Shown piece after piece: positions 24,697 to 33,783 of a stretch of DNA of 64,000 nt. The notes beneath the pieces were generated by a model. The model was not told the origin of the DNA. It worked only from the letters and a program-made list of their open reading frames with translations, and made no database searches. Positions within the stretch are counted from its first letter, which is position 1. Every line of letters starts with the position of its first letter. Position numbers and translations under genes: made by a program. Source of the stretch: Thermoflexus sp. (GTDB taxonomy: Bacteria > Chloroflexota > Anaerolineae > Thermoflexales > Thermoflexaceae); the NCBI RefSeq assembly GCF_034432235.1, contig NZ_DAOUCJ010000003.1, positions 11,391 through 75,390 of the forward strand. The letters run 5' to 3'.

Positions 24697-25161
24697 GTGC
24701 GGTTGCGGGAATGGATGGAGGCGCTTCCCAAACGACTTCAGCCGCTCCTCCCGCCGGACCTCCGGGGGTTCCGATGGTCCGCCCGGCCATGGCTGGTGCA
24801 GGTCTACTATCACGACCCGGCGTTTCACTACGAGGTGTGGCACCTGGGGGAACGGCGGGGGCGCATCGAGATCGGCCTGCATTTTGAGAGCCGGGACCCG
24901 GAGCGAAATCGGGACGCTCTCAAGCGGATGAGCCGTCACATCTGGGAGATCCGGGATCGCCTGGGGCCTTACGTGGAGGCCGAGCTATGGGATCGCGGAT
25001 GGGCCAAGGTGTTTGAGACCCATCCGCTTCCGCCGCTGGATGAGGAAAGCCTGGAGCGTTTCGCTCAGCGTCTGACGCTCTGGATCCAGACGCTGGAGCC
25101 GATCCTCGCCCGGGAGCAAGCCGGCGCCCACGACCTCCCAACTCCCCCAAGGGGGGCATAA
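24697..25161 (+). CDS. Conserved hypothetical protein, 154 residues
   Basis: Not recognised. The product begins at a GTG (MRLREWMEALPKRLQPLL) with GCGGAGG six bases upstream. It is rich in tryptophan, arginine and glutamate, has no signal peptide or membrane segment, and shows an alpha/beta pattern with VQVYYHDPAFHYEVWHLGE and IEIGLHFESRDPERNRDAL. It lies 70 bases after the MFS gene and ahead of the pcrA-like helicase on the same strand. The length, ribosome binding site and codon pattern support a real gene. Confidence 0.6.
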   Translation: MRLREWMEALPKRLQPLLPPDLRGFRWSARPWLVQVYYHDPAFHYEVWHLGERRGRIEIGLHFESRDPERNRDALKRMSRHIWEIRDRLGPYVEAELWDRGWAKVFETHPLPPLDEESLERFAQRLTLWIQTLEPILAREQAGAHDLPTPPRGA

Positions 25162-25277
25162 GGCGCGGATCTGCTCGAAGTTTTCCAGGCGGTAGCGTTC
25201 GGGGGAGGCCGCGGACTTCCCCCTGAAAGAAGAGGATCCCGTTCTGGAGGACAACCCCATTGCCCATCGGAGCGCCT

Positions 25278-27518
25278 ATGCGTCACCTTCCTTCCTTTCT
25301 CAGGGAATTGAACCCCAGCCAGCAGGAAGCGGTCACTGCGCCGGACGGGCCGATCCTGGTGCTGGCCGGGCCGGGCAGCGGGAAAACGCGGGTGCTGACC
25401 TACCGGATCGCCTATCTGCTGACCGTTCGCCGTGTCTCTCCCTTCCACATCCTGGCTGTCACCTTCACCAATAAAGCGGCGGAAGAAATGCGGGCCCGCT
25501 TGGAGGCTCTGTTCGGCGAGCGGGCCGCCGAGCTCACCCTGGGGACTTTCCACGCCATCTGCGCCCGCTTCCTGCGCCGGGAAGCCTCGCTCCTGGGCCT
25601 GAACCCTCAATTTGTGATTTACGACGAGGAAGACCAGCTGGAAGCCGTCCGGCAGGCGCTGCGCGATCTCCACCTGGATGAGAAGCGCTACCGGCCCGGG
25701 GCGCTGCGGGCGGCCATCTCCCGGGCCAAGAACGAGTTCATCCGTCCGGATGACTACCCCATTCGCACCTACTTCGATGAGATCGTCGCTCGCGTTTACA
25801 GCCGCTATGAGGAACGCCTGCGAGCCGCCGATGCCCTGGACTTCGATGATCTCCTGCTGCGGGCGGTCGATCTGTTTGAAAACCACCCCGAGGCCCTGGC
25901 CCGCTATCAGGAACGCTACCGCCATATCCTGGTGGACGAGTTCCAGGATACGAACACCGTGCAGGTTTTCCTGTTGCGGCTGCTGGCCTCCCGGCACCGC
26001 AACCTGTTTTGCGTGGGGGATGAGGATCAGAGCATCTACGGCTGGCGCGGGGCGGATTTCCGCAATGTCATCCGCTTCCGGGAACATTTCCCTGAGGCCC
26101 GCATCATCATCCTCGAAGAGAATTACCGGTCCACCCGGACCATCCTGGAGGCGGCCCAGTCGGTTATCCGTTTCAACCGGGAGCGGTATAACGAGAAGCG
26201 CCTGGTCGCCGCCCGCGGGCCCGGTTCCCCGATTACGGTCTACGAAGCGTTCGACGAAGAGGACGAGGCCGCCTTCGTGGTCCGTCATATCCAGGAGCTG
26301 ATCGAAACCCGTGGGGTTCGGCCTCAGGAGATCGCTGTGATGTATCGGACCAACGCGCAATCCCGGGCGCTGGAGGAAGCCTTCATCCGGGCCGGTCTGC
26401 CCTACCGGCTGGTGGGCGGCGTCCGCTTCTATCAGCGCCGCGAGATCAAGGACCTTCTGGCTTACCTCCGCCTGGTCCTGAACCCCCATGACGATCTCAG
26501 CCTGGTCCGCGTCCTGAACGTGCCCCCACGGGGGATCGGCCCGGCGACGCTCTCCAAGTTAACGGCGCTGGCCCAGCAGCAGGGGAGCTCTCTGTTCACG
26601 GCCATCGAACAGGCCACGGGCCATCCCTCCCCGATTCGGGGAGGGGAAGGGGGGAGGGGTGGGATCTCCCTTCCCCAGAAAATCCGCCATGCCCTCGTCG
26701 ATCTCATCGAGCGGATCCGGGCCTGGCAGGCGGCCCGCGAGCGCATGGGCGTGGCGGAGTTGTTGCGGCGCATCATCGATGAGATCGGCTACGCGGAATA
26801 TCTGGAGAGCCTGGAGGATCAGGAGCGGGAGATCGGAGGACGGCGCTGGGATAACGTGATGGAGCTGCTGCGGGTCGCTGCCCCCTATCGACCGGGCGCT
26901 TTCGAGGATCCGCTGGCGGTCTTCCTCAGCGAGGCGGCCCTGATCTCCGATGTGGATACCCTGCGGGATGACGTGGATGCGCCGATCCTGTTAACGCTCC
27001 ATGCCGCCAAGGGGCTGGAATTCGAGGCGGTGTTCATCACCGGTCTGGAGGAGGGGTTGCTTCCGCACAGCCGTTCTATGGATGAGCCCGCCGCCCTGGA
27101 GGAAGAGCGGCGCCTGTTCTACGTGGGGATGACGCGAGCCAAAGATCTCCTGTTCCTGACCTATGCCTTCCGTCGGTATGAGGAGATCCGCACGCCCTCG
27201 CGGTTCCTCCGAGAGATCCCGAAGGAGCTGTGGAGTGCGGTGCCTGGGCACCGCACTCCACGGGCCCCTCGATCCCGGCGGGATCGCAAAGCGGCCGCTT
27301 TACAGGAAACCCCGGTGGCCCCTCCCTCCAGCCTGCGCTTCCGCCCGGGCATGCGGGTTCGTCATCCTCAGTTTGGGGAAGGGCTGATCCTGGAGAGCCG
27401 GCGGGCTGGCCCGGACGAAGAGGTGGTGGTGATGTTCGAGGAAGCTGGGCTTAAGCGGCTCCTGGCCGGGTTTGCAAACCTGCAGATCCTCCCGGATCCG
27501 ACACGTCCCCCTTCGTAG
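25278..27518 (+). CDS. pcrA: ATP-dependent DNA helicase, UvrD/PcrA type
   Basis: Superfamily 1A 3'-5' helicase used in repair, replication restart and removal of proteins from DNA. Motifs run in order: NPSQQEAV (Q motif), GPGSGKTRVLTYR (Walker A), AVTFTNKAAEEMR, DEFQDTN, GDEDQSIYGWRGAD, EENYRSTRTIL, and near the C-terminus GLEFEAVFITGLEEGLLPH and FYVGMTRAKDLLFLTYA. The tail ends with the PcrA-type HPQFGEGLILE domain. The ATG start has GGAG five bases before it. A TTG 18 bases upstream with GGAGG is an alternative. Two perfect palindromic DNA elements are embedded in frame, one in the 2B region and one in the C-terminal linker, each encoding a short low-complexity insert. Confidence 0.94.
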   Translation: MRHLPSFLRELNPSQQEAVTAPDGPILVLAGPGSGKTRVLTYRIAYLLTVRRVSPFHILAVTFTNKAAEEMRARLEALFGERAAELTLGTFHAICARFLRREASLLGLNPQFVIYDEEDQLEAVRQALRDLHLDEKRYRPGALRAAISRAKNEFIRPDDYPIRTYFDEIVARVYSRYEERLRAADALDFDDLLLRAVDLFENHPEALARYQERYRHILVDEFQDTNTVQVFLLRLLASRHRNLFCVGDEDQSIYGWRGADFRNVIRFREHFPEARIIILEENYRSTRTILEAAQSVIRFNRERYNEKRLVAARGPGSPITVYEAFDEEDEAAFVVRHIQELIETRGVRPQEIAVMYRTNAQSRALEEAFIRAGLPYRLVGGVRFYQRREIKDLLAYLRLVLNPHDDLSLVRVLNVPPRGIGPATLSKLTALAQQQGSSLFTAIEQATGHPSPIRGGEGGRGGISLPQKIRHALVDLIERIRAWQAARERMGVAELLRRIIDEIGYAEYLESLEDQEREIGGRRWDNVMELLRVAAPYRPGAFEDPLAVFLSEAALISDVDTLRDDVDAPILLTLHAAKGLEFEAVFITGLEEGLLPHSRSMDEPAALEEERRLFYVGMTRAKDLLFLTYAFRRYEEIRTPSRFLREIPKELWSAVPGHRTPRAPRSRRDRKAAALQETPVAPPSSLRFRPGMRVRHPQFGEGLILESRRAGPDEEVVVMFEEAGLKRLLAGFANLQILPDPTRPPS
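26625..26645. repeat. In-frame palindrome inside the helicase gene (copy type 1)
   Basis: CCCTCCCCGA and TCGGGGAGGG are exact reverse complements with a single central base. The surrounding GC-rich stretch encodes a glycine-rich insert (SPIRGGEGGRGG) absent from typical PcrA proteins. It looks like an inserted REP-type element that kept the frame. Confidence 0.6.
27230..27261. repeat. In-frame palindrome inside the helicase gene (copy type 2)
   Basis: GTGGAGTGCGGTGCC and GGCACCGCACTCCAC form a perfect 15-bp inverted repeat with a two-base centre. It lies in the variable linker before the C-terminal domain and encodes WSAVPGHRTPR. The long perfect symmetry is not required for coding and suggests an inserted mobile palindrome. 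Confidence 0.7.
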
Positions 27519-27537
27519 CGCGTGAGCTGGTTATGAT

Positions 27538-28227
27538 CTATGAGTCCGCTTTCAACCGGCGCCTTCGATAGAAATCGCACCAGCGCCGCACCGGGCAGAG
27601 CTCGCAACGCGGTCGCTGGGCTTTGCAGATCTCCCGGCCATGGCGGATCAGGAGCAGGTGGAAGGGGAGGTATCGTTCCGGCGGGACCAGCGCTTCCATC
27701 CAGTCATGAGCTTTCTCCGCGGACATCCCCTCGGGGATCAGGCCCAGACGGGTTCCCACGCGGTGAACGTGCGTATCCACCGGGAACGCGGGCTTATCCA
27801 GCGAAAACAGGAGCACGATGGCCGCTGTCTTCGGCCCCACCCCGTCCAGCCTCCGCAGCCAGGCTTTGGCTTCCTCCACCGGCCATTCCGCCAGGAAGTC
27901 GAGGGACAGCTCCCCGCGCTCCTCCGTGATCCGCTGCAGGATCCGCTGGATACGGGGCGCTTTCTGAGCGGAAAGCCCGGCGGGCCGGATGGCCTCCTGC
28001 ACGGCCTCCACGGGGGCATCCCGCACCGCCTCCCAGGTGGGAAACCGTTCGCGCAGCCGCTCGAAAGCCCGCCAGCTGTTGATGTCGCTGGTGTTCTGAG
28101 AGAGGACGGTCAGGATCAATTCCGAGAGGGGATCCAGCCGCCAGCGGGCCGGGATCCCGTAATAGGCCTCCAGCGCACGGTCGATTTCTTCCGCCTTCCG
28201 CTTTAGCGCTGCACGGGGTCGATCCAT
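27538..28227 (-). CDS. nth: Endonuclease III-type DNA glycosylase/AP lyase
   Basis: Base-excision repair enzyme that removes oxidised pyrimidines and cleaves the abasic site. The helix-hairpin-helix LDGVGPKTAAIV contains the lysine of bifunctional enzymes, and the catalytic aspartate is in FPVDTHVHRVGTRLG. The iron-sulphur cluster loop near the C-terminus shows four cysteines (CKAQRPRCELCPVRRWC). The product is 229 residues, slightly longer than E. coli Nth. It is convergent with the helicase gene. The closely related MIG/MutY-like glycosylases are less likely given the lysine and spacing. Confidence 0.92.
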   Translation of the reverse strand: MDRPRAALKRKAEEIDRALEAYYGIPARWRLDPLSELILTVLSQNTSDINSWRAFERLRERFPTWEAVRDAPVEAVQEAIRPAGLSAQKAPRIQRILQRITEERGELSLDFLAEWPVEEAKAWLRRLDGVGPKTAAIVLLFSLDKPAFPVDTHVHRVGTRLGLIPEGMSAEKAHDWMEALVPPERYLPFHLLLIRHGREICKAQRPRCELCPVRRWCDFYRRRRLKADS

Positions 28228-28308
28228 ATCTCCAGTTCTGCTGCCGGATGGTTCTCAGGGCTTACATCGCGGGACCGCAATCGGGGGGGCGGCCGCGGGA
28301 GGGCGATT

Positions 28309-29448
28309 CTATTCTCCGAACCAGGCCCGGAGCCGCTCCGCCTCGAAGGCCCGCTTTTCCTCCAGGTAACGGGAGGAGGGCTCGGTGAGCTCGATCTCGG
28401 GAGCCGGATCCGCGAGGAAGCGCCCACGCACCAGCATCGCCTCGCCTCGTCCCATCTCCAGGTAACAGAATCCCTCTCCCGTGAAGGCGGCCATCGGCTC
28501 CCGACCGGCGAACACCGCCGCGATCCGCTCTGCGACCACCTGGCCCTCCGCCTCCGCGAAGACCCCCGCCTTGGGCATGGGCATGCCGTTCGGGAGGAGG
28601 ATCTCGGTGATGTCGCCGATGGCGTAAACGCCCGGGAATCGGGTTTCCAGCGTCCGGGGGTTCACCCGCACCCAGGCTCCGCCATCAGTGAGACCGCTGC
28701 GAACCACCACTTCCGGACAGCGGTGGGGGGGCACTCCCAGAAGCAGATCGAAGGGCCGTCGCCGCTCGCCGAAGCGCACCGCTCCCGCTTCCACGGATGT
28801 GGCCTTCTGGTTGGGGGAGAACTCGATCCCATGCTCCGCGAGGCGCCCCTCCAGCACGGAGCAGCCGGCCGCTCCCAGAACAGGGAGGGACATCGGCTGG
28901 GGGGTGAACACCGACAGATGGGCCCGGATGCCCCGCGCCTCGAAGAAGTCCTTCAACAGGAAGGCCATCTCGTAGGGCGCGGGCGGGCACTTATACGGAG
29001 CGCCGAAAATCCCGATCACGACCTGCCCGCCCTGGAACGCGCGCACCGCCTCCGCCGCCCGGGGGATCTCCTGGGGATCGTATACATTGATCGCGTGCTC
29101 CCGGAAGCCGGGGATGGCGTCCGGATCCAGTTCGGCGCCCAGCGCGATCACCATCGCGTCCCCTTCCAGGCGCTGGCCGTCCGCTTCCACGGCCCGGTTG
29201 GCCGGATCGATGGCATGGATCGTGGCCTGCAGGACGCGGATGCCCAGGCGCTCCAGCGCCTTCAACGGCCGGCGCCCCTCCTCGAGGGTGCCCCGGCCGA
29301 TCATGGCCCACGTCTTGCGCAGGCCCATCATGAAATATGGACGTCGCTCGATCAAAAGGATCTCGTCCTCTGGGGGGAGCCGTTGACGGAGCGCATAAGC
29401 CGTCGCCACTCCCCCGAAGCCGCCGCCCAGGATCAACACCCGTCGCAT
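28309..29448 (-). CDS. FAD-dependent oxidoreductase, sulfide:quinone reductase/flavocytochrome c type
   Basis: Two-dinucleotide-binding flavoprotein. The N-terminus has the FAD motif LILGGGFGGVATAYAL, the middle has GAPYKCPPAPYEMAF with a cysteine conserved in SQR and flavocytochrome c sulfide dehydrogenase-type proteins, and the C-terminus has PGVYAIGDITEI for FAD. It is 379 residues. The start gives MRRVLILGGG with AGGAGG six bases upstream. Only one cysteine in the expected position is obvious, so sulfide oxidation is possible but a type-II NADH dehydrogenase-like role cannot be excluded. It is a single-gene unit. Confidence 0.82.
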   Translation of the reverse strand: MRRVLILGGGFGGVATAYALRQRLPPEDEILLIERRPYFMMGLRKTWAMIGRGTLEEGRRPLKALERLGIRVLQATIHAIDPANRAVEADGQRLEGDAMVIALGAELDPDAIPGFREHAINVYDPQEIPRAAEAVRAFQGGQVVIGIFGAPYKCPPAPYEMAFLLKDFFEARGIRAHLSVFTPQPMSLPVLGAAGCSVLEGRLAEHGIEFSPNQKATSVEAGAVRFGERRRPFDLLLGVPPHRCPEVVVRSGLTDGGAWVRVNPRTLETRFPGVYAIGDITEILLPNGMPMPKAGVFAEAEGQVVAERIAAVFAGREPMAAFTGEGFCYLEMGRGEAMLVRGRFLADPAPEIELTEPSSRYLEEKRAFEAERLRAWFGE

Positions 29449-29562
29449 GAAACCCTCCTGTTCCAAGGCTTTCGGGGATCGAACCTCTCAGATCCGGAAG
29501 GCCCGATCGCCCTTCCTCTCCGGTCTGAAGAAAGCCTCCGTGCGCCTGCTAACGCTTCTAGT

Positions 29563-29997
29563 TTACACGGGGAAATGGCGCGCATGCCAGCGCTCCTCCA
29601 CCCGGGTGGCGACCTGAACCGCCTCATGCTCCAGGCGAACTCCTCCATAGCGTTGAGGATGCGTTAGATAATCCTTAAGATAAGCCAGCAAAAACCCGAT
29701 GATGCCCTTCTCCCGCCACTGGCGGATGTGGACCAGCTCGTGGACCAGGAGGAGGAATCCCGGCAACCGATCCAGCGGCCAGTAATCCGGATCTATAAAG
29801 ATATGTCGTCCGAGGGTCACGGCGGCCGGGTCGACCCCGGGGATCGGATCCGGCATCAGCCGCAGGATCAGCCGGGAGAGCGGGGTCCCGACGTGCAGGC
29901 ATGCGCGTTCCCAATCCATCTCGGAAAGCCAGGGGTCGGCAAGCTCGCGCAGCAGAGCCCGTATCGACTCGGGGATCGGTCCTCGGTAAGGGATCAT
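29563..29997 (-). CDS. DUF4157-like protein with HExxH motif
   Basis: A 144-residue protein whose centre reads LLLVHELVHIRQWREKGIIG, an HExxH zinc-peptidase-like motif, followed by LEHEAVQVATRVEERW where a third ligand could lie. This pattern resembles the DUF4157 domain. The start MIPYRGPIPES was chosen because GGAGG lies eight bases upstream. Two earlier in-frame ATGs have no such site. No signal peptide is present. The role is unknown; domains of this kind occur alone or attached to secreted or contractile-injection cargo. Confidence 0.6.
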   Translation of the reverse strand: MIPYRGPIPESIRALLRELADPWLSEMDWERACLHVGTPLSRLILRLMPDPIPGVDPAAVTLGRHIFIDPDYWPLDRLPGFLLLVHELVHIRQWREKGIIGFLLAYLKDYLTHPQRYGGVRLEHEAVQVATRVEERWHARHFPV

Positions 29998-30185
29998 CCC
30001 GGTTGCCTCCATACCCATGGGGTTTTCGAGATCGCGCGGAACTCCGATGAGACCCCGCGTGATCCCCAGAAAGCATCCTCTCTCCGATCATACGGTCTTC
30101 GGAGTGGGAGCCAAACGGGGCAAATCCCATCTGGATTCACGGCGATCATGGGCGACCCGCTCGTGTGCGCTGTCCCGGAAATGAC

Positions 30186-30191
30186 TACAAT
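30186..30191 (+). promoter_or_regulatory. Candidate -10 element of the SIS-domain gene
   Basis: TACAAT lies 35 bases upstream of the ATG, placing the start site about 30 bases before it. No good -35 hexamer is seen at the right distance. Confidence 0.3.
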
Positions 30192-30226
30192 TTACTGGAT
30201 GATCCTTCCGCTCAGGGGAAGAACCC

Positions 30227-30934
30227 ATGAGCTGGACCCGCTATCGTGAGGTGGTTCTGGATCAGCTGCAGCGCGCCTTCGAAGCGAATCGGGACACGAT
30301 CCCTGCGGCGGCCCGTCTGATCGCCGACGCCGTGGCCGGGGATCGGATCGTCCATGTGTTTGGGAGTGGACACTCGCAACTGGTGGCCCTGGATATCGTC
30401 GGTCGCGCCGGGGGGCTGGCGGGTGTGAACCCCATATGGGATCCCCTGTTCGGGCGGGCTGAGCGCCTGGAGGGGTTTGCTCCGGTTCTCCTGGCCGCCC
30501 ACGCTTTTCATCCGGGAGATGTGCTGATTGTGATCTCCCATTCGGGCCGCAATCCCGCCCCCATTGAAGTTGCCCTTCACGGCAGGCAGCACGGCCTTCC
30601 GGTGATCGCCGTGACCGCTGTGGCCTTCAGCCGCTCCATCCCCTCCCGCCATTCCTCGGGCAAACGTCTTTTCGAGCTTGCGGATGTGGTCCTGGATACC
30701 ATGGGCCCTCCGGGCGATGCGGCCATCCGCCTGGATGGGGAGCTTTACGCAGGACCCACCTCCACCGTGGTCGGCGCCGCCCTGCTTCAGGCGGTGATCG
30801 CGGAGGCGGCCGCCCGGCTGATGGAGCAGGGGATCCGTCCCCCGCTGTTCCGTTCCGGCAACCTGGAGGGAGCGGACGCCCATAATCAGGAGCTGCGCGC
30901 CCGTTACCGGGGGCGGGTGCTGTTCCTGATTTAG
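30227..30934 (+). CDS. SIS-domain sugar-phosphate-binding protein
   Basis: Single sugar isomerase (SIS) domain protein of 235 residues, of the UPF0309 type often found with sugar kinases. The phosphosugar-binding serines are in HVFGSGHSQLVALD and VISHSGRNPAPIEVAL. It would isomerise or sense a phosphorylated amino sugar. The ATG is preceded by GGGGAAG. No sugar kinase or phosphotransferase gene is adjacent. The next gene, a membrane glycosyltransferase, begins 24 bases after the stop and may be co-transcribed. Confidence 0.85.
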   Translation: MSWTRYREVVLDQLQRAFEANRDTIPAAARLIADAVAGDRIVHVFGSGHSQLVALDIVGRAGGLAGVNPIWDPLFGRAERLEGFAPVLLAAHAFHPGDVLIVISHSGRNPAPIEVALHGRQHGLPVIAVTAVAFSRSIPSRHSSGKRLFELADVVLDTMGPPGDAAIRLDGELYAGPTSTVVGAALLQAVIAEAAARLMEQGIRPPLFRSGNLEGADAHNQELRARYRGRVLFLI

Positions 30935-30958
30935 TCCAGTTTGTCTCAAGGTCCACCC

Positions 30959-33724
30959 ATGTGGAGCATTCGAAGCCGAAGCGCCAGATGGAATACCCTG
31001 GCTGGGCTTGGGGTTCTGATCCTTTTCGCCTTCGGCCTCCGGCTCTATCGACTGGGCGAGCCCTCTCTCTGGAACGATGAGGGCCTGACCCTTTATAGAG
31101 CGCGGGCCTCATGGGAGGAGCTCCTCCGTGGGCAGATTGTCCTGCAGGGTCTTCGACCTATTCTGACCATTGACAATCACCCCCCGCTTTACTTCGTTGT
31201 GCTGAAAATTTGGATTGCGCTGGCTGGCGATACGGAGTTCGCTCTTCGGTTCCCATCCGTGTGGGCTTCGATCCTCATCATTCCCCTCGCCTGGACGGTC
31301 TGGAAACAGCTTAGGGAGCCGGCCGCGGCCTGGGTCAGCGCCCTTCTCCTGGCTGTCTCGCCCCTCTATTTATGGTATGGCCAGGAGGCCCGGATGTATA
31401 CGCTTCTGGCCCTCGAGAGCCTGTTTCTTTTCCGGCTCTGGCTTTCCTTTTCCGGGAATTTCTCGCGAACTTCTTCCCGGTTTGTCATGATCGCTGCGAT
31501 GATTTCTATGTTGTTGACGCATTATACTTCTATCCTGCTGCTTTTTTCGCTCTGGCTTTGGGCTCTCCTTCAGCCCCAACGTAGCCAGCGCCGTATGGCG
31601 CTCATATCTCTTCCTGCTTTTGTTGTGTTGGGGCTTTTTCTTCCCTTTCTTTATCAAAGGCTGCTCAGTGGGCCGGAACGGGATTACCGCTTCATCCCTT
31701 TTCTGGATCTTCTGATCGACATATTCCGATCGCCCGCCTTTGGAACTTCTTTTCCTTATAGGAATTCCGGGTTGTGGCCCATTCAGTGGGCGTGGGTGGG
31801 GGCGATGGGGATAGGGAGCTGGCATCTCCTGCGCCACAAACGATCCGTTGGTTTCCTGTTTCTGTTCTCTTTCTTCGGTCCCACGATTCTTCTCTATGGG
31901 CTTTCTCATATAAAACCGCTCTATCAAAACATCCGCCATCTGTTCCTGATCACTCCAATGGCTTATCTCCTGGCATCCCTGGGATTTGCTTTCCTGATCC
32001 GCCGCAGCGTTTACGTTGGGATCCCCATCAGCGCCTTTGTTTGCGCTGGCATGCTCCTGAGCGATGGGCTCTATTTTTCTGAACCCTATCCTCTCAAGGA
32101 GGACTGGCGGGGTGCTCTGGCCTGGACGAACCGACAGGTCATTTCAAAGGATCTGGTGATTCTTCAAGACCTCACACTGACCCCACTGGCCAGGTATTAC
32201 TATCATGGCTCTGCCCCTCTTCTTCTGATCGGTCGGGAGGGCGAAGAGCAGGAAGGGATGATTCAAGCGCTGGAAGCTTCCACACAGCGTCCAGAGCGCA
32301 TCTGGCTGATCACAGGCCTCTCCCAGGAAGATCTCTTCCGGCCCAATCAGGCTCTCCCCCACTGGTTGAGCGCGAACAGCCTCTATCTGATGCAAAAGGT
32401 ATTCCCCAGCCGGAATATATGGGTTCGTGTGCTGGTCTATGATCTCTATGCCTGGGATCGTCAGCCGTCCCCGGAAGCAATCCCGGTGGATCTTCGCATC
32501 GGATCTTACCTTCGCCTTCGATGGATAGAGGGGCCGGAGCTTGAACATCCTATTCTCCGCTGGTGGTTTTTCTGGGAGAAAGGATCGCTCTCATCGCTGA
32601 ATCTATGGTTGGACATTCGACTTATCGATGGGAGGGGTGAGGTCTGGGCTCGGGAAGTTCAACCGATCTGGCCTTCGTTCCCCCCGGACCGATGGCCGGA
32701 GAGCCGGCTGGTTCGCCAGCAGGTCCGTATGCGATTGCCTCCCGGCCTTCCTCCGGGGATCTATCGGTTGCGGGTGGAAGCCTTCGATCTCGATCGCCGC
32801 ATCCCGGCGAATGGGGCGTCCGGGTGGGAATCGCCATCTTTCTTCCTGGAAGGCTATACCGATCCTGCGGGTTCCATGACGCCTGGGGTTCGCTCCATGG
32901 GCGGGGTCCAGCTGCTTGCCGCTCGGCCGGTTGTGGATCCTCCCTATTTCCCCGGTCTTGGAGTGCCGGTTCACCTGCTCTGGCGGGCTGAAGCCGACCC
33001 TCCTCGTGCGCGTTCGATGGCTTTATTCTGGCAGCAGGGCGCCACGCGTCGTCTCCTGTTCCGGGGAGAGCTGGGCCCTTCGTTCTTCCCCTCCGATCGG
33101 TGGAAGGCCGGCCAGGTCGTTGCGCAACCGCTCGTCCTGCCGTTGCCTCCGGACCTCCGGGGCTACGGGCAGGTCCGGCTGGTTCTCTATGACGAGCGCG
33201 GGGAGCCGATCCCGTGGGAAACCCCGTGGCCTTTTTATCGCCAGGGCTACCCTGTGTTCACGCTGAGCCTCTCCCCCTGGCCGGTCCGTCACAAGCCGAT
33301 CCCGCTGAACCGGGAAGGTCGCGCGTGTTTTGAGGGATGGATCTGTCTGGATCGCTACGAGATCCAGCCGGAGCAGGCCGCCCCCGGTCAGACAGTGGAG
33401 GTCCGTCTGGCCTGGCACGTGCGGCGCCGGCCGGAGCGCCCCGGGGTGGTGTTCGTCCATCTGAGCCGGCGACCGGACCAGCCGCCTCTCACGACAGGGG
33501 ATGCGCCCCCACAAGGAGGCCAGCGTCCGATTTTGACTTGGGAGCCGGGGGAATATGTGGAGGACATCCATCGGCTGCAGATCCCGGAAGATCTTCCCCC
33601 TGGCCCGTATGGGATCTTCATCGGCTGGTACTCGGAGGAAGGGCGCTGGAGGGCTGTGGATCGTTCCGGGGCGCGTTATCCGCTGGATGCGGTCCCGTTG
33701 GGGGAGATCGAAGTTCGGCCGTAA
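30959..33724 (+). CDS. GT-C fold membrane glycosyltransferase (family 39-like) with large exported C-terminal region
   Basis: A 921-residue protein. The first half is polytopic (about 10-11 hydrophobic segments to residue ~380) with the GT-C features RLYRLGEPSLWNDEGLTLY (acidic pair D40-E41 in the first loop) and DNHPPLYFVVLK (residues 72-83). Such enzymes use lipid-linked sugars on the outer face of the membrane. Residues ~480-921 are predicted beta-rich and extracytoplasmic, with repeated R-L-x-W-type strands. The ATG was preferred over a TTG 18 bases earlier because AAGG lies seven bases upstream. The membrane half is visibly less GC-rich than its neighbours, possibly reflecting hydrophobic codons. 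Acceptor unknown. Confidence 0.78.
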   Translation: MWSIRSRSARWNTLAGLGVLILFAFGLRLYRLGEPSLWNDEGLTLYRARASWEELLRGQIVLQGLRPILTIDNHPPLYFVVLKIWIALAGDTEFALRFPSVWASILIIPLAWTVWKQLREPAAAWVSALLLAVSPLYLWYGQEARMYTLLALESLFLFRLWLSFSGNFSRTSSRFVMIAAMISMLLTHYTSILLLFSLWLWALLQPQRSQRRMALISLPAFVVLGLFLPFLYQRLLSGPERDYRFIPFLDLLIDIFRSPAFGTSFPYRNSGLWPIQWAWVGAMGIGSWHLLRHKRSVGFLFLFSFFGPTILLYGLSHIKPLYQNIRHLFLITPMAYLLASLGFAFLIRRSVYVGIPISAFVCAGMLLSDGLYFSEPYPLKEDWRGALAWTNRQVISKDLVILQDLTLTPLARYYYHGSAPLLLIGREGEEQEGMIQALEASTQRPERIWLITGLSQEDLFRPNQALPHWLSANSLYLMQKVFPSRNIWVRVLVYDLYAWDRQPSPEAIPVDLRIGSYLRLRWIEGPELEHPILRWWFFWEKGSLSSLNLWLDIRLIDGRGEVWAREVQPIWPSFPPDRWPESRLVRQQVRMRLPPGLPPGIYRLRVEAFDLDRRIPANGASGWESPSFFLEGYTDPAGSMTPGVRSMGGVQLLAARPVVDPPYFPGLGVPVHLLWRAEADPPRARSMALFWQQGATRRLLFRGELGPSFFPSDRWKAGQVVAQPLVLPLPPDLRGYGQVRLVLYDERGEPIPWETPWPFYRQGYPVFTLSLSPWPVRHKPIPLNREGRACFEGWICLDRYEIQPEQAAPGQTVEVRLAWHVRRRPERPGVVFVHLSRRPDQPPLTTGDAPPQGGQRPILTWEPGEYVEDIHRLQIPEDLPPGPYGIFIGWYSEEGRWRAVDRSGARYPLDAVPLGEIEVRP

Positions 33725-33728
33725 ACGA

Positions 33729-33765
33729 AAAGGGGGATGGATGGGCCAGGCATCCATCCCCCTTT
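33729..33765. terminator. Bidirectional intrinsic terminator between the GT-C gene and ftsH
   Basis: AAAGGGGGATGGATG (33729-33743) and CATCCATCCCCCTTT (33751-33765) form a perfect 15-bp stem with a seven-base loop. A-run and T-run flanks are present, so it can work for both convergent genes. Confidence 0.9.
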
Positions 33766-33783
33766 CGACGCAATAGCGTTCCA

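Noticed and set aside
25161..25277. Possible short gene between the hypothetical protein and the helicase
   Set aside because: Only 117 bases, no convincing frame with a ribosome binding site.
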